From contig CM049307.1 of the NCBI GenBank assembly GCA_026874595.1, positions 33,710,862 to 33,774,861 on the forward strand: a DNA stretch of 64,000 bases, given 5' to 3'. A model generated the notes under the pieces. The model ran no database searches. It was given only the letters and a program-made list of their open reading frames with translations, and had not been told where the DNA came from. Shown here piece after piece: positions 12,599 through 23,470 of the stretch; the first letter of the stretch is position 1; every line of letters starts with the position of its first letter. A program made the position numbers and the translations under genes. This DNA comes from Sipunculus nudus. Taxonomy: Eukaryota; Annelida; Sipuncula; Golfingiida; Sipunculidae.

Positions 12599-13807
12599 AC
12601 TAGGGACCCATGGGTCTCAATGCTTAGGTAAATTTGTCTGTAGGGATATTTCTTTTTAGCTTTTTCAAAATGTGGGTCCTGTGATCAAGTTTGAAGCCAA
12701 ACTGTCCACCCAAACTGGAGTTATCTTCCATAAACAAATTTGTGAATGGATGGGCCATGTGAATTTGGCCTTTGACCTAGTGACCCAAATATCAAAAAGA
12801 TTATTCCTTTATTAACAGGTCAGCTATATATGGAAGATGGAAGGTTTGGGATGGTGAGTTTGACTTAAAATGCATCCACAATCTTTTAAAAGAAGTGTCC
12901 TGTGATCTTGACCATTGACCTCATGACCCCAAAAGGTAATTTTACTGGAGGGTTGTATATAAGTCAAGTTTGAAACCAATGTGTCAATCCAAACTTGAGT
13001 TATCATCCTGAAAAAAATCTGTGGACAGATTGCCCCTGTGACCTTGACCTTTGATCTTGTGACCCTATGAGCTATGGGGTTCTTCCCTTTTTGGCAGGTC
13101 AGCTATATGTGCAAGAAAGAAGGTTTGGGAGAAAAATGTTTGGCCTTAAATGCATCTACAATCTTTTTAAATAAGTGGGTTAAGGTCTTGCGTTAGAGGT
13201 TGGGTCATATATAAGTTAAGTTTGAAATCAATATGTCAATCCAAGCTGGAGTTATCATCAGGAAACAAATTTGACAGACATAGAGAAAGACGAACAGACA
13301 GACAGATGAACGGACAGGCCATAGGGTGATCACTATGGGGCATCTGCTTATTCAAGAGAGGACCTCATAAACACTAGGTTTCAGGAAACTAGATGAAATC
13401 ACAGCTGAAAAAACTGACATAAATAAAATCATTTGACGGTCTAAAAAACGTAAAATTTAGAAAAAAACACGGGTGGCCCCACAAGTTTTCAGGAACTGAC
13501 AACCTTCATCATGGTCAATATTCAAGGCAACATTCATGGCAATCAATGCATTAATTATCAAGATACTGGCAGGTTCGTATTAAATTTTTAATTATTACAG
13601 GTGGTAGTTACAATTAAGCCCCATTAGCAGTGATCTTATTTCAGGTTTCCATAGAGGTTTTATTATTGACCTTCCTGCATGTTCACTTTCAAGTTTCTAG
13701 GGCCATTGGTTTTGATTTGTGCCTTGCTACGGACGGACAGATGCCCGGCGGATGACAGACAAAGCACCATTCCTATACCTCAGTTGACTTTTAGTTAGCT
13801 GAGCTAA
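12599..13807 (+). mobile_element. Family F element, copy F5, with E-type DNA inside
   Basis: The 5' palindrome GGGACCCATGGGTC lies at 12603-12616. The 3' part (about 13380-13807) matches F1 core units ('caggaactga', 'tcaatgcattaattat') and ends in a degenerate hairpin and CTAA at 13804-13807. The intervening 12640-13370 belongs to a different family, so F5 appears to be split by it. No protein is encoded. Confidence 0.55.
12640..13370 (+). mobile_element. E-type tandem-core element inside F5
   Basis: Carries the E-family phrases in reverse orientation (GACCTCATGACCCCAAAA, GTGACCTTGACCTTTGATC) but has a different 3' end, 'gatcactatggggcatctgcttattcaag', which resembles the end of family G. 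The tandem core and the ends therefore come from different families. It is probably 5' incomplete. Confidence 0.5.
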
Positions 13808-15124
13808 ATGTGTATTATGGTGATCCAGTTTTCCGCTATAATTTAACTATTTGTGCACTAAGTAATATTCTAACCAATCATGGGTACTGTACTTGAAATT
13901 GTTTGATTTTACAGATACTTTAACAGTTAAATTACTGTAGCATTACTACTTAACTAGTCAATGAACTATACAAATATTAAAATTGATATGCATCTCTCAA
14001 TCTTTACCCTTAAATTTCTAAAGTGCCACAAAAATATGGTTCTTGCTATATCTAGAATTATAAAAGCAAAAGACAGATCTATGCTAGAGCAATGAAACCC
14101 AGAATCACATAAAAATACATGTAAGTATGCTGTTTACTACTACATACTAGAAAAATAAAGCACAATAAATCTGTGAATAGTCCCGTTTCATTTAAATAAT
14201 TATTATCATTTTTATAATTAGGTCCATGGCTTCTACATGTCCTATAAAGATTACGCATGTTAAAGTTTATTATAAACTGATGTGTTATCTTCTCATTTCT
14301 TACATTCACAATATGCATAAGCAGGACATTAGTTTCAGTACATCACCAAATACATCAGGCCAGGCTGATATTCCCCTGACTAAGCCTACCACAAGACACT
14401 TTTAACAGAACATGAAAAAGACTGTCACGGCAGAGTATTAAACATAAGAAATAATGACACTTCAGTCATTGGTAATGCCCTAGGGATTATTTTATTCACA
14501 TTACTAATCAAATTTCAGCATTCAAATGATTAACAGCAATTTATGGGATATTTATGATGCCATTTACTGTTAATACAATTAAAGTGAACAAGTTAATGGG
14601 TGTAGACAGTGCTGGTGTTTACTCCTGCTAAACTATGATTACAACATCAACCATAAAACACTGACATTTCAATGCTTTAGTTACATACCTGATGCCAATA
14701 AATGAGTTTTGTGTCATATAAAATCATAATGTTACACACATTCATAAACATATTTTAAAGCATGATAGACAACCAAAGTAAGGAATATTATGTTATTTTT
14801 ATCTACTTTTTTTTGTAAAACAAGAGATTATTTATTAAAATGAAAAAAAAATAAATAACCTGGGTCTTTATGTATTTTTTCAAATTGCTCAGGCTAGCCT
14901 GTCATGGTAGTTTGTACTCTCTCAGGTACACTGAGAAAAGAACTGAAAGAGCGTCATAAGCTATTCTGATACCGAAGAATGTCACCAAGTGAGGGGTTAG
15001 GGTTACTTTGTCGTTATTGATAATACCAAAGTATTTGAAACAGCAATCCTAACTTCAGATAGAGAGGCCAAACAGATCATGTGAATAAGCATATCTGACT
15101 TAATATATAATAGGGACTCGGAAC
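13808..15124. other. No gene recognised
   Basis: AT-rich, likely intronic for the minus-strand gene. No repeat or splice-bounded frame was recognised. Confidence 0.4.
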
Positions 15125-15197
15125 TGCAACATCTTAAGGTGTCTTCTCTCAGGAACACAGATGTCAACAACTGATGGTGTCATGGCACTACAAAAAG
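15125..15197 (-). CDS. Putative exon of unrecognised minus-strand gene (3' boundary uncertain)
   Basis: A good pyrimidine-rich acceptor (TTTTTTTCTCGTACCTGTAG) precedes a frame containing AMTPSVVDICVPERRHLKML. The exon starts with CT, which completes the codon left by the G at the end of the exon at 15339-15442, so the phases agree. The donor is unclear. GTTCCG at 15124 would give the phase needed by the 9.2-kb exon, but it is weak, and the frame otherwise runs to a TAA 27 bases on. It could be a terminal exon instead. Product not recognised. Confidence 0.5.
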
Positions 15198-15338
15198 CTA
15201 CAGGTACGAGAAAAAAAGATATTGTTGGAGATGAAAAATATCTTGCTACATAAGCCACATTAGTGTTATTATAATTGTTCATTTTCTTGCACATTCAGGC
15301 ACATGTGATGCCAATAAAACTGCCTATATCTATTTTAC

Positions 15339-15442
15339 CTTTGATATTGTTAATCAGAACTTTGATGATGTAGTGCTTGTTTGGAACCTCCACTAAATAT
15401 AAGTAAAATGGCTTTGTTTTTGCAGACGTCTCCCCCTCCTCC
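15339..15442 (-). CDS. Putative internal exon of unrecognised minus-strand gene
   Basis: One hundred and four open bases lie between an acceptor (GGATGGTTCAG) and a donor (CAAAG then GTAAAA). The product contains EEGETSAKTKPFYLYLVEVP and then NKHYIIKVLINNIK, with a clearly coding composition. It leaves one base (G), which joins in phase to the exon at 15125-15197. Four to five such segments on one strand with mostly compatible phases suggest a real gene transcribed leftward, away from CaMKII. I do not recognise the family. Confidence 0.6.
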
Positions 15443-15499
15443 CTGAACCATCCCAAAACATAAGGGGTAAAAATATGCACTCTCAAAACAATGATTTAG

Positions 15500-16136
15500 A
15501 TGTCAGCAGATTTGACCTCATGATCAAGTCACTGGTTTTCAAACTCCTCTGAGCCTTTGGCAGAAAGATCTGGTGTGTCAAATTTGAAGCAAATATCTTC
15601 AGTACTTTCAAAGTTGTGGGGGTCACAATAATCCTAGAATTGCACATATTTTACCTTGAAGATCAAAGTCAAGGTCACCAGTATCCATTTTATTCCAAGA
15701 ACTCAGAGAAATCAACTTGTGTGTTGAATCTGAGGGAAAAATACCCAATGCTTCATAAGTTATTGTGCTCAGAAAACAATAACTAATTTGACCTTGAAGA
15801 TTCTGGTAAAGGTCACCATTTTCAAAATCATTCAAGAACTTATATGAAACAAGTTGTGTACCAAATTTGATGAAGAAATGTGAAATTTCAAAAGTTATGG
15901 GGTTCACAAAAATTTTACATTTTGCAAATTTGACCTTGGAGATGTAGATCAAGGTCACCAATTTTTGAACTTGTCCTAGTTTTTGGTGGAAACAATCTGT
16001 GTTTCAAATTTCAGGAAGAAATAAGCACCCCTTCAAAAGTTATCACATTCACAAGATATCCTACAGACGATGACTGACAGTGACAACAAATGATGGCACT
16101 GAAAACATAGTCTCCTCTGGAGAGGGGGAGACATAA
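15500..16136 (-). mobile_element. Family H Helentron-like element (5' end at right, 3' truncated)
   Basis: Read on the minus strand, the element starts with a hairpin at 16110-16132 (arms GTCTCC and GGAGAC around a CT-rich middle) followed directly by TATGTTTTC. This is the same arrangement as families A and E. Three tandem units follow, anchored on plus-strand 'accttg' at 15653, 15791 and 15933, a period of 138-142 bp. No 3' hairpin or CTAG is visible at the left, so it is truncated. No protein is encoded. Confidence 0.6.
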
Positions 16137-16734
16137 TAATTATGCAATTTTTGCTAGGTGCATGTAATGGACTTTTCATCATACAAAGTTGGTACCTCAG
16201 GTGGACCTACCCAACGGTTCATAATTCTGAACAGAGGTTTAGATGACATCCAATGGTGCTATCAGAAAAAAATCAAAATCAGAAATAAAGTAAAAGCCTT
16301 TTTGTGATTTTGAAAAACAATTGCAAAAATATGCATAAAAATGAACTTAAAAATTCAGTATAGAATGTTAAAAGCCCACATGTAGATAAAACATGTCAAA
16401 TAAAACAAACAAAATAACAAGTGACCCAGGGGTCATGATGCTCAGCTGAGTAGGAAGACATACACAGAAGGAATTTTATCATCTGAATGCCAAATTTTGT
16501 AGGTGGTATCCCCATTCAACTGAAGCGTAGCTCGGAGGATATGGGTAACAGAGACCTAATTTCAGGTTCCAAGGAGATTTTTCATGGACCTCCCTGGATA
16601 TCAAGTTAGAGGATTTGAAGTGCAATGGTTATGATTTGTGCCCTGTTAATGGATGACCTCATCTTTGAAGGTCTCAAAAATAAAAATTTAAAGAGAATTT
16701 GAAACAAGGCCTACAGGCAGATGAACAGATGAAC

Positions 16735-16880
16735 AGATGGACGCTGTGCAAAAATGGTTGCAGGTGGTGCCACCATTTTTAGTGTATGTTATAAAGCTAT
16801 CAAAGGGCTACATTTGTGCAAAATTTTTAGCCTGATCGATCAAACGGTTCAAATTTTTAAACTGATCGATCAAATGGTGA
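16735..16880 (-). repeat. Reversed fragment of a family A core unit inside F1
   Basis: 'GGTTGCAGGTGGTGCCACC' followed by a TTATAAAGCT...GGGCTACATTTGTGC pattern is the reverse complement of the A core around its palindrome. The palindrome here is degraded (GGTGGTGCCACC). A short 'actgatcgatcaaa' duplication follows. Confidence 0.6.
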
Positions 16881-17159
16881 TGTCTGGACCCCACCTGTTT
16901 GTACTGAGTGACCTCTTGACTTGGCTGCTGAAACTCAGCATGTTGTCAAATCTGTTTTCAGATTTTTTTTTTTTTCAGAAAGCTACAATTGGCTACAATG
17001 CTTTTTAAAAGCTATATTTACCCAATCTATTCTTATAAAACTGGCAGAACCCTACCTTAGAATAATTCTTGTAAAGTTTAAACCAATCAGCTTAACAGTT
17101 TCATCATAAATCAGTGTATAAGCTAGAAGAGTTTAAAATTACATTATCGCTTGTAAAAA

Positions 17160-17640
17160 AAACATCAATGTAGGTTGCACCACCAATACCTCAATTTCAG
17201 ATATGACATATGTGACAAATATTGATATAAAATTTGGTGATTATAGCTCTAGCCGTTTCTGAGATTTTAATTTTAGTGTGCTTTTTTGGACAGATGACTA
17301 AGTTCAACCCCCTGTAACTCAGTCAAAAATCTCCGAAATGGAACCATTCATACAAACTTGAGAGAGATTGTTCCATGGTTCATTTCTGAGAAATATTGGA
17401 CAATTTGCCTGGACAGTTTCGGAGAAGAAGATTTTTAAAGCTTTTTTAGCTTTTTCCCTATAAAATCTATGAAAATGCAGTTAGAAAAAAATAAACAAAA
17501 ACCAAAAGAGTTTTTCAGATGACTGATTATTTGCAAAAAATTTGGTAGCTTTTGCTGTGTTTGAGATAGCAATGGTTAACGTACAGACGACGGACGACGC
17601 CACACCATCGCATAAGCTCACAGGTTCGCTAAAAATCCAA
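17160..17640. repeat. Unclassified dispersed-repeat-like block inside F1
   Basis: This block interrupts the F1 core and ends with 'gacgacggacgacgcc' and 'cgcataagctcac', phrases unlike the F core. It looks like another inserted repeat. I see no termini that would classify it. Confidence 0.3.
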
Positions 17641-18953
17641 GTGGTGCCACCAGTTTGCAGGACCTGATAAAACACTCCATTATGAATGTGCATGCAAAAA
17701 ATCATGGGTCAATGAATGCATTAGCTGTTCAGAAACTGGAGGTTCTGTATCAAATTTTTAATTATACTGAGGGGTACTTACTAGCCCTTTAGCTCAAATG
17801 ATATGGGTTACAGAAACCTAATTTCAGGTTTTCAAGATTTTTCATGGACCTCCCTGGATGTTAAAATTTAAAGAGAATTTGAAAAAATCCAAGATATAGG
17901 TCAAGTGGTTACAATTAGTGCCCTGTTAACAGAGGACTGAATTGCTGAAGGTTTCAAACATAGAGAAAAAATGCGTAAAAATTCGAAGAAAAAACAAGTG
18001 GAGCCACAAGCCTGCAAGAACTGATGAAACAGTCCATGTTTAACATGCATGCAAATAATCATGGTGATCAAAGGATTAGTTATTCAGATACTGGAACTTT
18101 TGTATCAATTTTTTAATTATTCTGGGGGAAATTTCTGAGCCCAATAGCTCAAAGGATATGGGTAAAAGAGAACTAATTTCAGGTTTCAATGGAGATTTTT
18201 CATGGACCTCTCTGGATGTCAAGTTAGAAGTTTCTTGGTTCAATGGTTACGATTTGTGCCCTGTTAACAAATGACCACATCTTTAATAGACGAAATGCAT
18301 AAAAAATGGAAAAAAAAAGGTGGTGCCACCAGTCTGCAGGAACTGATGAAACATTCAATGATCAATAAGCATGCAACAAATCATGGTGATCAATGCATTA
18401 TTTATTATGGTAATTGAGCTTTTGTATCAAATTTTTAATTATTCCATGGGGTACTTTCAAGTTCAAAAGTTCAAAGGATATGGGTAAAGAGACCTAATTT
18501 TAGGTTTCCAAGGAGATTTTTCATGGACCTCCCTGGATGTCAACTTACAAGATTCTAGGTCCAGCAGTTTTCATTTTTGCCAGGCAGACAGACAGCTAGA
18601 CTGACAAAGGACGAACTGTGATTGCTATAGCTCAGATGACTTTCAGTCAGCTGAGCTAAAAATTGGTCAGGAAATAAAAAAGGAAGAAGAATTTGAAAAC
18701 TTTGGAAATACACCAGGCAGATGACAGACTGCAAACAGATGCCAGGTACACATTGGACCGACAACAGACTCACCCCACATTGTTATGGCATAAGTTCATG
18801 CTTGGGGTCCAAACCTAGATTTGAAACATACAACTTCACTGTGTTAGGGTAGGAAGGGGATTATGTAAGGTGGGGAGGGGATGATGTTTTTTTGTAATAC
18901 ACCTCATCAGGAAATAAACTTTTCAAGAATTTAATGAAAATTAGATGTGGTCA

Positions 18954-19951
18954 TACAATGGTCCTCAGAGGGCCCCGTGTTTCTGCTAGTGCTGGACTAG
19001 TTTACATATGGGTGAAAAATAAAGTAAAATTTGAAAAATATGACAAACAGAAACAGGTTTTTATCCATATGCATGAGGGAACAAATCCTACTGGATCAAA
19101 TAATATTAAAGAAGATATGTCTGAAACAATGTGTGCAATAGAAAATCACCGAATGTAGTCTGTTAGCATATTTGATTTTAAGCAAGTCTGTAATTCAACA
19201 GGTCTGGAGCCCTCATAGGCACCAATGGTCCCTGTGAAATTGGGAAAGCTGCAGTCATTGTTGTTTAGTTATCGCGTGCAAAAGAAAATCAGTGATCTGG
19301 GTGTGGCGGCCATATTCAAATTCCAACAGGTCTGTCATTCAATTTGCCTGGAGCCTTCATATGTACCCTCCATCCCTGTAAATTTTGGAAAGCTGCACTA
19401 TATTGTTGTTGAGTTATTGCCCGCAAAAGAAAATCAGCAATTGGGCTGTGGTGGCCATATTGGAATTCCAACAGGTCTGTAATTCAATAGGTCTGGAGCC
19501 CTCATAGTTACTAATCATCCCTGTGAATTTGAAAAAGCTGCAGCATGTTGTTGTTGAGTTATTGCACGCGAAAGAAAATCAGCAATCAGGCTATGGCGCC
19601 CATATTGGAATTCCAACAGGTCTGTTATTCAATAGGTCTGGAGCCCTCATAGGTACCAATCATCCCTGTGAATTTGGGAAAGCTGCATTCGGCTGCATTA
19701 TCGCATGCAGAAGAAAATAAGCAATCGGGCTGTGGCGGCCATATTGGAATTCCGACAGGTCTGTAAATCAATAGGTCTGGAGCCCTCATAGGTATCAATC
19801 ATCTCTGTGAATTTGGGAAAGCTGCAGTATGTTGTTGTTGAGTTATCACGCGCAAAAGAAAGTGTCACATACGGAAGGAGGGAAGTATGAAAGGATGGAA
19901 GGACGGACACGGTGATCACTATAAGGCACCGCTTGTCAAGTGGGGCCCTAA
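18954..19951 (+). mobile_element. Family G Helentron-like element
   Basis: The 5' end folds (GGTCCT, 3-nt loop, AGGGCC) and contains AGGGCCCC at 18969-18976. The 3' end has the inverted match GGGGCCCT at 19942-19949 within a hairpin of ten pairs (one wobble, one mismatch) ending in CTAA. Five tandem units with 'ggtctggagccctcatag' start at 19201, 19346, 19490, 19634 and 19774, spacing 140-145 bp. Open frames here run through the units and are not genes. Confidence 0.65.
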
Positions 19952-20700
19952 CAAAATGGTTTGTTACACTGCAAAAAGCTTAATAACATTTCCCTTCAAT
20001 ACCTTACAGATTTTGCATTCTGAAGTTTCAAGGATTTATATTTTAGGTATCTAATTCATAAGGCAAAAGTTGCTTTCAGCTCTTAACCTAACATCAGTTA
20101 GTGATGCTTAGAGTAATCAAGCAGAGTTAGGAAGAGAAAAAACAACATAGCTGATAGGGAAATTTTACAAAACAAGGCAAGCCAGGTTGAACTCCATGAC
20201 CCAAGGTGAAAAATGCCAACTTCCTTGAATAAAAGTTACAACAAATAAAGTTTCAAAGTTTTTGTTTGTTTGAAATATTACTCCTGATACAAAAGGGTAA
20301 TAACTTATGATATGAACAGGTTTAGTAAATACATTTTAATTATGAGCACAGACCAACAGGCATAATACCCATGGGCTGCACTCTTGTAAGTGTAATTATG
20401 TATTTTATTGCTGCAATTAAAACTGCAGTTGCCTCAGCAGGTGGGAAGGTGACCTTACATTTCTCTTATTTACTTTGTCATATTGCTCCTGGCAGGCACC
20501 AAAGGTTGTGCCTTGACTCACCTGTTGACTGTCATATAAACTGTATTATATTACTGGTATAATGATATATACTGTTATCAGAAAGAAAAATATTATAAAC
20601 ATCAGTAGTTTTTATCTGTGATATTTTATTCATACATCCACACTATCACACATGGAAACCCACCACATATTAACCTTTTATTACATCATAAATCACACTG
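19952..20700. other. No gene recognised
   Basis: AT-rich DNA upstream of CaMKII. No repeat termini or splice-bounded frame was seen. Confidence 0.4.
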
Positions 20701-20723
20701 GTGCAACTGTGGGGATGTGTTTA

Positions 20724-20753
20724 CAAACAAGAGGGCAACGCCCCCTTTTTGTT
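20724..20753. other. Stem-loop upstream of CaMKII
   Basis: AAACAA and TTGTTT flank an inner GGGC/GCCC pair around a 3-nt loop. This could be the folded end of another Helentron-like element, but no partner end was found. Confidence 0.3.
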
Positions 20754-20899
20754 TCGGGCCTGTGAGTTTCTGGGCTTGGGCCATTTGACAAGAGGTCAAG
20801 AAGTTTCTGAGGAATCTGACAGCTTGTGTCAGTGCGTGGCACCCACACCCGAAATCTTAGTGAAAGCAAAACATGACTTTGAACATATGGGAGCACGGA

Positions 20900-21278
20900 A
20901 AATGACTAAGTTTCTCCGTCCTGACCTTGTATTATATCTGTCACAGGGGACATTACCCTGGCAACGATTATTCAAGGTTAAGGCATCGGTTTCCATGTAA
21001 CGGGGAACTACATCCAGTGTCACTTCGGAAGAATTCTTACCTGGCCGCTGGTTTCGATGCATTAGCGGTTTCCATTAAATTAAATGGTGTAGAGTATTGC
21101 TACAATTACCTCCTGTGTCCTTAAAAAGAAGCTGTAATGGCGATTCCTCTGGAAACGAGCCAGTGCGATTAGCTCTGCAAGGGCGCCGACATGTTGGATC
21201 TCTGATTTTCTCATGACGCAACGCGAACCTGCGAGAATTATTCAGCCATTAGCATTACAGCTTCATTTACATTTCAAA
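20900..21278 (+). promoter_or_regulatory. CAMK2: Probable CaMKII promoter and 5' UTR region
   Basis: This block is noticeably richer in GC and CpG than its surroundings and lies directly before the CaMKII start codon. It holds two RFX-box-like palindromes (20952-20965 and near 20989), a TGACGCAA motif (CRE/CEBP-like) near 21214 and an in-frame stop at 21135-21137. No clear TATA box or initiator was identified, so the transcription start is not placed. The regulatory role is inferred from position and composition only. Confidence 0.4.
20952..20965. promoter_or_regulatory. X-box-like (RFX) motif
   Basis: ATTACCCTGGCAAC fits the RFX X-box pattern GTTNCC-NN-GGNAAC with one mismatch at the first base. 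A second, weaker copy (GTTTCCATGTAAC) lies about 40 bp downstream. Binding is untested. Confidence 0.3.
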
Positions 21279-21343
21279 ATGGCCGGCCAAACATCTACCA
21301 CAAAATTTAACGATATTTATGAACTGAAAGAGGAACTGGGAAA
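21279..21343 (+). CDS. CAMK2: CaMKII coding exon 1 (N-terminus)
   Basis: Calcium/calmodulin-dependent protein kinase II is a multimeric Ser/Thr kinase that phosphorylates targets after Ca2+/calmodulin binding, notably at synapses and in muscle. This exon encodes MAGQTSTTKFNDIYELKEEL followed by GK. The stretch from KF to GK matches the start of the CaMKII kinase domain, and GK begins the glycine-rich ATP loop. The exon ends with two codon bases at a consensus donor (GTAAGT, 21344-21349) and joins exon 2 in phase. I chose the ATG at 21279 because it has a strong context (AAA before, G after) and gives the usual short N-terminus. An in-frame ATG at 21213 in poor context could add 22 residues. 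Confidence 0.93.
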
Positions 21344-21349
21344 GTAAGT

Positions 21350-23470
21350 ATTCTTATTTTCTGCATGTGATGAGTCAAAGAATATATCTGGGTGTCGTTT
21401 GCAACATGGAGTAACGTATTTAGTGCTATAGATGCCTTTATCTTCCTCTCAGAAGTGAGAGCCGTGCGGGACGTTCCAGGGGTTGTTTGACAGATCGGCG
21501 AGCCAGCCTCCCTGAGTCTCTGGTATTGACGAATTGCTCAGGCCTGCTCTAGTGGCAAAGAAGCAAGCGACATTACAGTTTAATTTTTAACCAAATCTGT
21601 TGACTGTATCTATGTAGTTTTGTTGGAGGTGCGTTATGTGATGGGTACATGTGTGTATGTACTTGCACGTTTGTGTAAATGAAATGTGAGACGGGCCTGG
21701 TGAGCAGTCATACTGGCTTAAGGTGTGCTGCAGCTCTGAACAGGGGCTGGCATTTCCACCAGCAAGCCAGGTAGTCAAGGCTGTTCACTATCAGTGTATC
21801 ACATTGCAGGTTCCTAGCACTGGCCAGATGCTGTCACAAAAGTACAAACATTTCTCTAAAACATAAACAGGTTATTTCATAACTGCCTCTTGAGTCTTGG
21901 CTCCTTTTGAGAAAATCCAGAAATGAAATGCATTACTCACTGTTAATGAGATCTTTTTGAGGTATTATGTTACTGTTGTAATCAACATTAATTCAGCAGT
22001 ATCAATTATGTTAAATTAATTTATTTTTACTTAAATTTACTTAAAAATTTTACCTATGAAAATTTGTGTAAAAATGATACCAGTACTCATAATTTAAAAT
22101 AGAATAAACTGGAAGAAAAGTAATTGAAAGATGCCAGTCTGAAATATGAAATCACCGGAAGTATATATTTATTTTTTTATGTACCCTCCCGTTTGATAAT
22201 TAAGGCCCAAGCATGTTTACATAGTAACAGTATCACTATCAAGATGCAATGATTCTGTTTTCAGACTAAAGAGATTTTCACATTATGGAATAATTTTTAA
22301 AAAATCAGGGACAATGTGTGCTATACTTTTTTCTAAAATTTCTTAAGTATAAAAAGGAGACACCCTCCAGGAATTTATTTTTTTTATCTACATTGTTCCT
22401 TTCTGTATTGCTTTCATGCATCATTCATGATTATTAGTCTAAGCACCAGTGTTGAGTATGTACCAGGTTTTCATGACTAGTTACCATGTAGACTCCTGTA
22501 ATGAATAAATAAATGATAAAAATAAAAGGTTTTTGTGAAAATGACTTGCATCACGTAGCTTTCACTCTAGTCAATTTAATTCTCATATATAAACCATTAT
22601 TTTGAATCCCTTTTTCACAAACTAAGAGAAATCTAAAAAAAATGAATTTGGACTAATTTGCTTTTAATGTTTGGATTGCATAATGTTCCTGGACATATCA
22701 TGCAATCGCTCAAGTTAATGGTTGAATTTGAATAATTTTTTCAAATCTGTTGTATTAGATGGAATCAATTGTGTCAAGGCAACAGTACCCAGTCAGATAC
22801 ATAGCTTTCCCTCACATTCAGACAAATTATTTTTTAATTCTCTGATCCTGTAATCAGCTGGAGTACTGGCTGTTTGAATGTGCTGGACTAAGTCTTATTA
22901 CTTCTTGTGTGGAAATGTTTCAAAACATAAAAAAATAGAATTGGTGTGAAAAAAATTTCTTATAATTAAAGTTGACAAACAGCAGTTTCTTCATTGAGAT
23001 ATAGTTCTGAATGTCAATAAATATTGTAAACCTTTTTGTAGACATTTCCCATGTTCATTTTTATTGACCATTTTTCGTTTTGGAGGACTAAAAAATAAAA
23101 TATCTACGCCAAAACTTACATGTATGTGGCAAAACTTTTCAAACATTTTGCAAGTTGCAACCTGTTGGACTTGTCATGTTGAAATACTACTATACTATAT
23201 CTATGTAGTATATATATAGTAAAATATTGATTGTTGTGAATGCATGTATCCATGCACAAAGAACGTGATATTTTGAAAATGGTTTGACATCTAATTACAG
23301 TGTTCTTGAGTGACATTTTTACACAGTGTTATTGGTCAGACCAATTTTGTATCCATGAGTTTTGGCTGCAAATTATTTTTGTCCTACAAAACAGAATACC
23401 ACAGTTTCACTAACTTTGCCCAAAGTCATTATGGGACTGAACATTCAAAATTATCTTCCTATGATAATTA
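21350..23470. other. 5' part of CaMKII intron 1, no repeat recognised
   Basis: The first few hundred bases (to about 21780) are GC-richer than the rest of the intron and could contain intronic regulatory DNA. The remainder is AT-rich and unremarkable. Confidence 0.4.

Larger units (their letters stand above)
16423..18659 (+). mobile_element. Family F element, copy F1, with nested fragments
   Basis: The 5' end has an inverted pair (TGACCC, GGGTCA) and the palindrome CTCAGCTGAG. The 3' end at 18628-18658 is the family hairpin (TAGCTCAG and CTGAGCTA outer arms) ending in CTAA. Core units with 'acctaatttcaggtttc' and 'ttcatggacctccctggatgt' recur near 16548, 17814, 18160 and 18482. The early part is interrupted by an A-family unit in reverse (16735-16880) and another repeat (about 17160-17640). 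No protein is encoded. Confidence 0.7.

Noticed and set aside
20701-21000. 99-codon plus-strand frame before CaMKII
   Set aside because: No domain, and it overlaps equally long minus frames in a GC-richer block. More likely promoter/5' UTR DNA.
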